Assembly: GCF_045679555.1 (NCBI RefSeq)
Contig: NC_092093.1
Coordinates: 59,987,566 to 60,051,565, forward strand
DNA from: Salvelinus alpinus
Taxonomy: Eukaryota; Chordata; Actinopteri; Salmoniformes; Salmonidae
Direction: 5' to 3'
Length of the DNA stretch: 64,000 bases
Each line of letters begins with the position of its first letter. The stretch's first letter is position 1. Below the pieces are notes generated by a model. That model saw nothing but the letters and a program-made list of their open reading frames with translations. It had not been told where the DNA came from and did not search any database. Positions 18,125 through 28,861 of this stretch are shown here, one piece after another. The translations under genes and the position numbers were made by a program.

Positions 18125-19732
18125 GCCGGACGACTGTGTGATCACGCTCTCCGACGTGAGTAAGACTTTTAAACAGGTCAACATACACAAGGCTGCGGGG
18201 CCAGACGGATTACCAGGACGTGTGCTCCGGGCATGTGCTGACAAACTGGCAGGTGTCTTCACTGACATTTTCAACATGTCCTTGATTGAGTCTGTAAAAC
18301 CAACATGTTTCATGCAGACCACCACAGTCCCTGTGCCCAAGAACACAAAGGCAACCTGCCTAAATGACTACAGACCCGTAGCACTCACATCCGTAGCCAT
18401 GAAGTGCTTTGAAAGGCTGGTAATGGCTCACATCAACACCATTATCCCAGAAACCCTAGACCCACTCCAATTTGCATACCGCCCAAACAGATCCACAGAT
18501 GATGCAATCTCTATTGCACTCCACACTGCCCTTTCCCACCTGGACAGAAGAAACACCTACAGGTATGTGAGAATGCTGTTCATTGACTACAGCTCAGCGT
18601 TCAACACCATAGTGCCCTCAAAGCTCATCACTAAGCTACGGATCCTGGGACTAAACACCTCCCTCTGCAACTGGATCCTGGACTTCCTGACGGGCCGCTC
18701 CCAGGTGTTGAGGGTAGGTAGCAACACACCTGCCACACTGATCCTCAACACTGGAGCTCCCCAGGGGTTTGTGCTCAGTCCCCTCCTGTACTCCCTGTTC
18801 ACCCACAACTGCATGGCCAGGCACGACTCCAACACCATCATTAAGTTTGCTGACGATCCAACAGTGGTAGGCCTAATCACCGACAACGACGAGACAGCCT
18901 ATAGGGAGGAGGTCAGAGACCTGGCCGGGTGGTGCCAGAATAACAACCTATCCCTCAACGTAACCAAGACTAAGGAGATGATTGTGGACTACAGGAAAAG
19001 GAGCACCGAGCACGTCCCCATTCTCATCGATGGGGCTGTAGTGGAGCAGGTTGAGAGCTTCAAATTCCTTGGTGTCCACATCAACAACAAACTAGATTGG
19101 TCCAAACACACCAATACAGTCGGGAAGAGGGCACGATAAAGCCTATTCCCCTTCAGGAAACTAAAAAGATTTGGCATGGGTCCTGAGATCCTCAAAAGGT
19201 TCTACAGCTGCAACATCGAGAGCATCCTGACTGGTTGCATCACTGCCTGGTACGGCAATTGCACGGCCTCCGACCGCAAGGCACTACAGAGGGTAGTTCG
19301 TACGGCCCAGTACATCACTGGGGCAAAGCTGCCTGCCATCCAGGACCTCTACACCAGGCAGTGTCAGAGGAAGGCCCTAAAAATTGTCAAAGACCCCAGC
19401 CACCCCAGTCATAGACTGTTCTCTCTACTACCGCATGGCAAGCGGTACCGGAGTGCCAGGTCTAGGACAAAAAGGCTTCTCAACAGTTTTTACCCCCAAG
19501 CCATAAGACTCCTGAACAGGTAACCAAATGGTTACCCGGACTATTTGCATTATGTGCGCCATTTTTTCAAATGTCTTTTTACTGTTCTTTTATTTCTTTA
19601 CTTACCTACACACACACACATACCTTTTTTCCCCGCACCATTGGTTAGAGCCTGTAAGTAAGCATTTCACTGTAAGGTCAACTACACCTGTTGTATTCGG
19701 CGCACGTGACAAATACATTTTGATTTGATTTG
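18125..19732 (+). mobile_element. 5'-truncated LINE with nearly intact reverse transcriptase
   Basis: The frame from 18138 encodes the region before and including reverse transcriptase. Visible motifs are [52 protein letters not shown] and the catalytic FADD at 18846-18857. One TAA at 19137-19139 interrupts it. The same frame then continues through the C-terminal region ([19 protein letters not shown]) to about 19523. The 3' end is TTTTGATTTGATTTGG. The endonuclease half is missing. It is inserted into another repeat (GCCGATTTCT on the left, GGTCCCAGTC on the right) and shares its family with the copies at 13361-15037 and 46932-51960. Confidence 0.9.
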
Positions 19733-20439
19733 GTCCCAGTCTGCCCCTGCACGCACACACTTCGAACAATTACATGTATTCTGAATGAAACTTATTGAAT
19801 GCCAATATTGTGTAGTATACCTTGATTAATGGTGACCTGTATAGGTGTCTGGCCTACTAATTTACTTCAGAGATAATGTGTTTGCTTTTTAGGATGATAT
19901 TGTTAAAAATGCTTGTGAAAGAATAACATACATTTTAAAAACAAAATTGCAAGACTGGAGGCATTTTTTTTATACTTAAAGGAGGCGAGTTTTGTTCAGG
20001 AGCAGGGTAAGAGCCATATACCGTATATGGTAGGAGCAGGGAAACACATTGAACTGTAGATGACAGCAATGCGCCTGGTTTAACCTGCTGGTTTCCTTTT
20101 TTTTCCCGAAGAAGGATCGAAACGTCATTTCCTTATTCAGGATGAAGAACCAGAGATACTTTTGAGGAGATGGGAAATTCTATTGAAATCAATTAACCGC
20201 GCGGTGCATTTTGGGCGATATCACTCCTCACGGAGTAAATGGGACTTAATTGGGCGCTAGTTCAAAAAACATGAATTAGCATGAATTGCGTGAGCAACAG
20301 GTACAAGATTACAAATATTTTTTCGAGATATGAGATAATTAACTTGTTCTTTATAATATCGTGTAGCTTTGAAATTACGTTATTTTGAAGAAAATAGGCA
20401 AGTTTCTCGACTCAAACTCTTGACTTTTAGAACGGATTT
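19733..20439. other. Non-coding stretch before riok3
   Basis: No exon is supported. The left part is the flank of a repeat interrupted by the LINE. The rest is unique-looking AT-rich sequence that merges into the riok3 promoter. Confidence 0.5.
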
Positions 20440-20844
20440 TTTGACGAATAGTGTAGCAAATGCGTGACGCAGTAGAACAACCTGAACGCGATTGGTCAAC
20501 AGTCTGCTGGGCGGAGCGTTATACGTTGCTCTATTCATTCCCGGCTGAGTTTCTTCTCTTCCTTTTCTAATATCTCTGGAACAACGCAAAGCAGAATTTG
20601 CTCTACAGCTCTCGTAAAATCCTTGTCATTTAGCAAGAAATCTGTTCATTAGTGACATTAACTTTATTTGGCTTAAGATAACACATCTTAACGGTTTCAT
20701 TATCGTGTCTAATTCAGGAAACGAAAAAAGGAGACTGTTTGTCGTCGTAAACGTGTTGCTAACTAAGATTATTGCTCGTCAAGTCCGACATCTGACTGTC
20801 TGAATTACTGCTGCTGTCAAAGACTGAAACTCTGGGCTGCTGTC
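20440..20844 (+). promoter_or_regulatory. riok3 promoter and 5' untranslated region
   Basis: An inverted CCAAT box (ATTGGTC at 20491) and a GC box (GGGCGG at 20509-20514) stand 18 bases apart, about 330-355 bases before the start codon. This is a usual arrangement for a TATA-less housekeeping promoter. The local sequence is richer in CpG than its surroundings. The transcription start is inferred to lie around 20520-20650. Confidence 0.55.
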
Positions 20845-23800
20845 ATGGATCAAATAGGGATCACTGCAGAAGGACCAAAGGTGAGTTGGTTTGCTAATTT
20901 AGCTAATCAGTCCGACATTCTTGACATGTAATATGGCCCTGGTCGTGGCGAAAACCGAGCCTTAAAAGGCTCGTCTTGGGGAGGACAGATTAACGTGACC
21001 TAAATTAGTTTTAAATAACGTTACAGACATACATTAATCGATCTACTGTAGCGCTAATTCACATTTGTATCCATCAACAGCCAACTCTGATAGCGACTAA
21101 CAGTTAGCCAAAAGGCTAACGTGCTTCAAACGTTGGCTAATTCTGAATAAGTAACTAACATATTAGCTAGCAAGCTATATTAATGTTAGACAAGTCGCGG
21201 CATGTCCCTGGCCTGGCTTTTTTGATTGACAGGATGGCTAACGTGTGTATAGTTAGCTTAGAATGTCAACTAATTGGTTAACTACTGCTTTATTCAAGTA
21301 GTTATTCAAGCACATAACGAGTACATCGATATGTTACCAAAGGGAAGCATCATGTTGGACTGTATTTCTGTTTGCTAATTTGAATGTATGGTCTTTCAGA
21401 GTCCATGGGGCGCCACCACTACCAAGGTGGTGTCACCCTGCTCCCTCGCTGACGTCATGAGCGAGCAGCTGGCCAAGCAACTGGATGAGGAAAGCAGTGC
21501 TTTCCCCGATTCCCCAGAGTAAGTGCCATAATAATAATACCATCAATATGCCAATCCCTTACACCACCGGTCTGTGTTGTTGATTCACTTTAACCAATCT
21601 GTAAATAGCACACCCAACTACCTCATCCCCATATTATTACTTATGCTAAATTGTAATTATTTCGCCTCTGGCCTATTTATTGCCTACCTCCCTACTCTTC
21701 TACATTTGCCCACAATGTACATAGATTTTTCAATTGTGTTATTGACTGTATGTTTGTTTATGTGTAACTGTTGTTTTTGTCTCACTGCTTTGCTTTATCT
21801 TGGCCAGGTCGCAGTTGTAAATGAGAACTTGTTCTCAACTGACCTACCAGGTTAAATAAAGGTGAAATAATAAAATAAAAACTTGAAAGGACCTGTTCAC
21901 CCTCTTGTCTAGCGTAGGCACTGGTGTAGGCACTTCAGTGTCAATTGAAACTAGCACCACACTCACATTAGGTTATTGTGGGGGTGTGGGACGGCATGTT
22001 CATGTCCAATATCCTATGTGTTCTAGTGCCAATGCTGCTCTGGATGCCGGTGAGGAGCCAGAAACGGACTGTGATCTGATGCTGGCTCAGATGCTACAGA
22101 TGCAGTTTGACAAGGAGTTTGACACCCAGCTGCGCACGGAAGAAAAAAAATTAAATGGGGATAGCAAACGTAAGCCTATGAACAAGTCTGGTATTGGAAC
22201 AATACAAGGGGCGTTTTCATTAGATACTGAACGGAATATAACAGACTGAAACGGGGAGAGAACACCTGGACCGCTCATTTTAGTTTTCCGTATCAAAACA
22301 TTTTCAAGTGTTTTGTACCCTAGTAAACATGACCAGGTTTCTAGAATGTGTAAAAAACAAGAATGAACTGTAGTGGAATTCTGAATAATTTGAGAGATAA
22401 TTGGTCTTTACTGTTGCAGTGTCCATCTCCTTTGAGAACTATCGCATGGTGCACCCTTACGAGGACAGCGACAGCTCCGAGGATGAAGTTGATTGGCAAG
22501 ACACTCGCCACGACCCCTACAAAGCCGGTAACGTCCATCCCTTTATAATTTTACCCCTATATCAGTATTGATGCTAGGCCCAATACATCTACTTTATACT
22601 TGTAACAGGTCAACATCTTGCTGCATAAAATATTGGTTGCTGTTGATTGGTGGTTGTTTTATGTTAAAGCAATAGTCAAACTTACTACATCAACCTTTTT
22701 TCAATTTTTTTTTCTAAATGTGTTCCAGATAAGCCCACGACAACTCCAAGAAAAGGCTTTACTGGGAAAGGCAAGAACATCACTACTAAGCACGATGAGG
22801 TTGTGTGTGGCAGGAAGAATACTGCACGCATGGACAATGTAAGAGTGATAACATGTTCACCTTTTGCCTTGGTTCAGCGTTATTCTATAGATAGACACAT
22901 GGGGGAAATTGTATGAGTAGTAATTAGCATCATTAGCATTTGTCTCCATTTAGCGTTGAAATATGTGGCTTAATTTGTGTACACACTAATGTGAACATAT
23001 CCCAAACTGTCAGCCTTTTTGTAAATCTCCCTCTCTGTCTTGTCCTCCCAGTTTGCCCCAGAGATCAATGTGGGAGATGGGCTTGGCATGGACCTGAAGC
23101 TCTCTAACCAGGTGTACAACTCCCTGAAGCAACACTGCTACTCCGAGCAGCGTCGCAGTGCTCGACTGCATGACAAAAAGGAGCACTCCACTGCTGTGAG
23201 TCTATGCAAAAGGAGGAATTGACAATACAAAAAATAACTTGAAAATGACAACAAAATGGCCTCATGCCATGTTCAGATCTGTATAGTATTTTAATATATT
23301 TTAATTCCATCATGATTATCCACTTCTGCTTTATTTTCTGTCCTTTTCTCCCTTTTTTCATTCACAGGAACAAGCAGTGGACCCAAGGACCCGTCTGCTC
23401 ATGTACAAAATGGTGAACGCAGGCGTTCTGGAGAACATCAACGGCTGCATCAGCACTGGAAAGGAGTCTGTGGTGTTCCACGCAGATGGGGGAAGGTGAG
23501 GGTGACATCATGACAAGTTGTGTCGCAAGAACCCACACCTTGAATTGACTGACCCAAGGCGATTATCACCTGGCCTGATGAGTCAGATCAGGAACTTTCA
23601 TTGCCTGAAGTTATGTCATGACATTTACATTGTCATGATTGACAGAGACACTATAGCAGTAGATTAATTTGCCATAGTTGTAGTATTTGTTTAAACGTTT
23701 TTGTGTAGAACTGCCCCCCTAAATGTCTCTGTTAATTAAGTTGTAGTTGGTTTCTAAGGTTTTCCAATACTGTTGTTTTTTCCCCCAGCATGGAGGAGAA

Positions 23801-26800
23801 GGCTGTCCCAGATGAGTGTGTACTCAAGGTCTTCAAGACCACACTCAATGAGTTCAAGAACCGCGACAAGTACATCAAGGACGACTACCGCTTCAAGGAA
23901 CGCTTCAGCAAGCTGAATCCCCGCAAGATCATCCACCTCTGGGCTGAGAAAGAGATGCACAACCTGGCTCGGTGGGTGGTGGTGACGTCACTTAAATGGA
24001 CCAACACCAATTCACCTCATTTATCTAAAAACTCAGTTCAAATAACTTATTTTATTTTTTATATCAGATTCCAATGCTCCAACTGTGTTACGGCTCACTC
24101 TCTCTTCCCCACTCCATCAGTATGAAAAAGGCTGACATCCCATGCCCTGAGGTGGTGCTTCTGAAGAAGCACATCCTGGTGATGTCGTTCATTGGCAAGG
24201 ACCATGTGCCGGCTCCCAAACTTAAAGAAGCCATGTTGGGCTCTGAGGACATGAACAGGGCCTACTACCAAGTGCTTCATGTGAGTGCAGTTGCTGTGCC
24301 GCCATGCACTAATGTAGACGTTACTTATGTTGTGTATTTACGTACGTCATAGTAATATCTGGTTGTGTGTACTAGTTTCAAAGAGATGAGTATCCTCAGA
24401 ACACGCCCTGACTGAGAAGTATAATTCTGGATTATGACCCCTGGGTGTGTCTGTCTTTGTAGATGATGCAGCAGTTGTATCAGGAGTGTAACCTCGTTCA
24501 CGCCGACCTGAGCGAATACAACATGCTGTGGCATCAGGGGAAGGTAGGTCAATCTACATCTTATTTTTATACCTGATTCCTCATGGTTAATTTTAACTGG
24601 AAATTCTGGCATGAGATTTTACCTTCATTCAGCATGAGTGATTTAATCATCTTGTTTTATGTAGGTTTGGTTGATTGATGTAAGTCAGTCCATTGAGCCC
24701 AATCACCCTCACGGCCTTGAGTTCCTGTTCAGGGACTGCAGGAACGTGGCTACGGTAAGTTGGCTCACAGTGATGCAAGTACTGTAGGTTTAAATTGCCT
24801 GTTACTTACAGCTCATAGTAAATACTGACTAAAGTCCTGATTTGCACAACAGGCTCTGTCTCACTGCAGAATTCATGTGCTTCCACGTTCTCCAAATGTC
24901 AAATTTCAAAGTGTTTTCGTTGCTCCTGCTGCTCTCTCGTTTCCATTTCTTCAAACGTCAAATCCTGAAGTTAAGGTTTGAGTTTAGTCACTCATTCTGA
25001 ATGGTTGAGTTTAGTCAATCATTCTGAATGGTTAAGGGAAGGGTTCAGGTACATTTGAATGGATGAGGTCCTGTATATTTAGCTGCCACACCTCAAAACA
25101 TACGATAAGTGTTGGTGGATACTGAGCGACAGTCAAAACAAAATATGTCCACTATTCTTACATCCGGTTTTGTATCAGTGACACGCTGGTGGTTTTAATA
25201 ACAAGATATAGTTTTTATCTCATCTCTGCAGTTCTTCCAGAAGGGCGGGGTGTCGGAAGCCATGAACGTGTACGAGCTCTTCAATGTTGTGTCTGGGCTG
25301 CAGCTCAGCGGTGACAGCGAGGCAGAGTTCCTTGCCCAGGTCAGAAAACATTGAGGCCCCTATGAGGGTATTATTTCTCTGTTGAAGATTCATGTAGTTG
25401 CATTGAATTTACAGAACTAAGTTTTACAGGCAGTTTAAAGTGGGCTCTTGTCTTATCTAGAGTCCCACACACAGCAAAATCTATCATGCACTGAAGTGTC
25501 CTTTTGGGGTGGGAAATGTTTATACTACACTGAACAAAAATATAAACACAACATGCAACAATTTCAAAGATTTGATTTACAGTTCATATAATGAAAACAG
25601 TCCATTGAAATAAATTCATTAGAACCCGATATATGGATTTCACATGACTGGGAATACAGATATGCATCTGTTGGTCACAGATACTTTTTATTTTTAAAAG
25701 GTAGGAGAAGATCAGAAAACCAGTCAGTATCTGGTGTGACCACTATTTGCCTTATGCTGCACGACACATCTCATACGCATAGAGTTAATCAAGCTGTTGA
25801 TTGTGGCCTGTGGAATGTTGACCCACTCTTCAATGGCTGTGCAAAGTTGCTGGATATTGGAGGGAACTGGAACATGCTGTTGTACATGTCGATCCAGAGC
25901 ATCCCAAACATGCTCAGTGGGTAACATGTCTGGTGAGTATACAGGCCATGGAAGAACTGGGACATTTTCAGCTTCTAGGAATTGTGTACAGATCCTTGCG
26001 ATATGAGGCCCTGCATTATGCTGAAACATGAGGTGATGGCGATGGATGAATGGCACGGCAATGGGCCTCAGGATCTCATCACGGTATCTTTGAGCATTAA
26101 AATTGCCATCGATAAAATGCAATTGTTTGTCTGTAGCTTATGCCTGCCCATACCATAACCCCACCGCCACCATGGGGCACTCTGTTCACACCGTTGACAT
26201 CAGCAAACCACTTGCCCACATGATGCCAAACACTCTCTCTGCCATCTGTCCTGTACAGTTGACATTGTGATTAATCTGTGAAGAGCACACCTCCAGCGTG
26301 CCAGTGGCCATCGAAGGTGAGCATTTGCCCACTGAAGTCGGTTATGACGTTGAACTGCAGTCAGGACAAGACCCTGGCGAGGATGACGATCACCAGATTA
26401 GCTACCCTGAAATGGTTTCTAACAGTTTGTGCAGAAATTCTTCAGTTGTGCAAACCCACAGTTTCATCAGCTGTCCGGGTGGCTGGTCTCAGATGGTCCC
26501 GCATAAGAAGAAGCCGGATGTGGAGGTCCTGGGCTGGCGTGGTTACTGGTGGTTTGCGGTTGTGAGGCCGGTTGGACGCACTGCCAAATTCTTTAAAACA
26601 ATGTTGGAGGTGGCTTATGGTAGAGAAATTAACATTAACTTCTCTGGCATCAGCTCTGGTGGACATTCCTGCAGTCAGCATGCCAATTGCACGGTCCCTC
26701 AACTTGAGACATCTGTGGCATTGTGTTGTGTGACACATCTGCACATTTTAATGGCCATTGTCCCCAGCACAAGGTGCACCTGTGTAATGATCATGCTGTT

Positions 26801-27317
26801 TAATCAGCTTCTTGATATGCCACACCTGTCAGGTGGATGGATGGATTATCTTAGCAAATGAGAAATGCATACTAACAGGGATGTGCACAATTTGTTAGAA
26901 ATTAACTTTTTGTGCGTATTGAACATTTCTGGGATATTTTATTTCAGCTCATGAAACATGGGGCCAACACTTTACATGTTGCGCTTATTTTTGTTCAATG
27001 TACAATTTGACCCTATTCCATCAAATCAAATTGTATAGATATAGTGCTTTTTGTCAAAGTGCTTACCAGAAACCGGGGATTATAGTATTTACTTTCATAC
27101 AGTTTGTAGACTACCTGTATGCACATAATTAAGTTGATGGTTTACTTTCCTCTACGTCTTTGTGATTTTTGTATTAACACTGTCCTCACTTGTCGTTTTA
27201 TAGATCGAGGCACTGGAGAAGATGAATGAAGACCACGTGCAGAGAAGGGGCAAGAGAACCTACTCCTCCAGCACCAGCGACGGGGGGCCTCCACTATTAC
27301 ACCACGAGGATGATTAA
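20845..27317 (+). CDS. riok3: Serine/threonine-protein kinase RIO3, complete
   Basis: RIOK3 is an atypical RIO kinase linked to 40S ribosome maturation and to antiviral and NF-kB signalling in the cytoplasm. Thirteen coding exons: 20845-20880, 21400-21518, 22027-22169, 22420-22527, 22729-22838, 23052-23195, 23368-23495, 23789-23971, 24121-24280, 24463-24543, 24665-24754, 25232-25339, 27204-27317. All junctions are GT-AG and phase-consistent, giving 507 residues against about 519 in human. The N-terminal region has [17 protein letters not shown] and the acidic [16 protein letters not shown]. The RIO domain shows the nucleotide loop [11 protein letters not shown], the lysine in [11 protein letters not shown], the catalytic HADLSEYN and the metal-binding LIDVSQS. 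It ends in an acidic tail. Intron 2 holds a LINE tail and intron 12 a Tc1 element. No defect is visible. Confidence 0.97.
21560..21885 (+). mobile_element. 3' tail of a second LINE family in riok3 intron 2
   Basis: The end reads GTCGCAGTTGTAAATGAGAA and finishes with the loop ACCAGGTTAAATAAAGGTG. The same end occurs in reverse at 47175-47270 in the LINE-B copy. Only the non-coding 3' part is present, so this is a short 5'-truncated insertion. The last 40 bases also resemble the tail of the HpaI SINE. Confidence 0.75.
25528..27000 (-). mobile_element. Near full-length Tc1-like transposon in riok3 intron 12
   Basis: TA dinucleotides flank it at 25526-25527 and 27001-27002. The ends CACTGAACAAAAATATAAAC and, reversed, CATTGAACAAAAATAAGCGC are inverted copies. 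The minus strand encodes a degraded transposase: an N-terminal part around 26744-26442 ([20 protein letters not shown]) and a C-terminal catalytic part around 26122-25724 ([17 protein letters not shown]-type end with DALDRHVQQ). The frame is broken. At 1473 bp it is close to the usual size of fish Tc1 elements. Confidence 0.9.
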
Positions 27318-27888
27318 CGATGAGATGTTAGACACCATGATTAGCTCCATGGATCCTGTTCAGTTGATTCTGTTTGAGAGAATGGGCGAGTAAACCCCCC
27401 CCCAAAGGTCTTTCATCACAATGAGGGACACAAGGTCGAAAGGTCACTGCATCCCAAGATGCTGCACTGGGGGCAGTGGGCTGAAAAGCCTCCCATACAC
27501 CTCCGTGAAATGTCAACATCTCATTCCATTACTACGATTGTAGATGGAATGGATGGGGACGTCTAAGGGGGGACATGACGGATGCATCTACATGCGTACA
27601 CAATTATTGCTTTTTAAAAATTAGATGGTATTCAGCATTCATGACATTAAGTTCTTTACAGGTGAACTGAGCTCGAATGAAAAGAGCTTTGCGTTATATG
27701 AATGGAACAAATTGCAATCCAACATTTGGTGAAGAGCCCTAGTACGTGTCAATGAATATTTTAATCATGAAAGGTGCAGTCATGAATGAAGACACAATGA
27801 ATTGTTTGTCATTGGCTCCGAGATGCATTGAGGTCCATTGATTGTATAAGGGAACTGTGTTTTCTGTGATCTTCAATATAATGGTGGA

Positions 27889-27894
27889 AATAAA
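27889..27894 (+). terminator. riok3 polyadenylation signal
   Basis: AATAAA stands about 570 bases after the riok3 stop codon, giving a 3' untranslated region of about 0.6 kb. There is no other canonical signal closer to the stop. Confidence 0.7.
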
Positions 27895-28499
27895 TGGCAT
27901 AAATTTTAGTTATGCTTTGTGTATAATTTTACTTTGCTCTGGACAAATTGAGCAGCAGCTTGACAGGAGACACCAAACTAATCTTAAACTAGGAGTTATA
28001 AAACCATACATACAACAAGCAATCTATATTTAACTATAACATGTCAATATTACTCAGTCAGCCAGTCCAACTTGTATAAAAGCCTGCAGAAACTACCAAT
28101 ATCTTATTTGAGTGTTCGATTTCAGTTTGACAATCGACTTTTATTTTGAAAGTAGCGTTTAGCCTGCATTTGTCATGTTGGAAACTCGGAAATGTCTGAC
28201 TTGCTAACCTAGGCGGAAGAGTCGGATCACGAGTTTCCCACCAGGAGGTACCAGAATCAACAAATAGGAAGCTTTACGGAAATGTAATTTTAACTCGGAG
28301 GTCCCTAGTTTTCGACATGACATGAACGCAGCATTACCACAGACTGCGTTACCAAATACTTTTATAACTAAACCAAGAGACCACAGTGTCGTTTCCTATG
28401 GGAATAAATGTGTCATTTTGGGCAGAACAAGGAGGCATCTGTATATTTCCGTTAGAGAACGCCTACTTTGTGAAGTGCGCGTGTGCAATAACTCAATTC
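27895..28499. other. Spacer between riok3 and rmc1
   Basis: No coding sequence is supported. 28170-28330 looks like a dispersed repeat (GGAAACTCGGAAATG, AACTCGGAGGTCCC), distantly like the repeat at 59770-60130. Confidence 0.45.
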
Positions 28500-28861
28500 G
28501 CCTTTGCACTCCTAAATAACGCGATATAAAAAGTGTTTTGGCAAAGGGTAAAGTCTACAAAACTTATTCCACTCAGTTCATAACATATTTTCGTTTTAGA
28601 AAACGAAAACTGTATTGAGATCAAATGTTTTGTCGATGAGAAAAAGTCAGCCAACGTCAAGCGTTCAGATTTATACATCCGGTGAAATATCTGTCATTGT
28701 TCTGTGTGGCATTAATATCTTGTGGGATTCACGTGACTGTCACATGATTTTGAAACCGGAACTTGCCGTAGAGAGGCTTTGGACAATTAATTTATGAAAT
28801 GCATAGCAAACACTGACAACTAACTGCAAGACATAATAGTCAGCAAAGCTAAAGGTTCATA
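28500..28861 (+). promoter_or_regulatory. rmc1 promoter with CLEAR-like E-box
   Basis: TCACGTGAC at 28729-28737 lies 125 bases before the rmc1 start codon. It matches the core of the CLEAR element bound by TFEB/TFE3, which drives lysosomal genes. No TATA box is evident. A short upstream ATG at 28794 opens a frame that ends after about nine codons. The promoter role is inferred from position. Confidence 0.5.
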
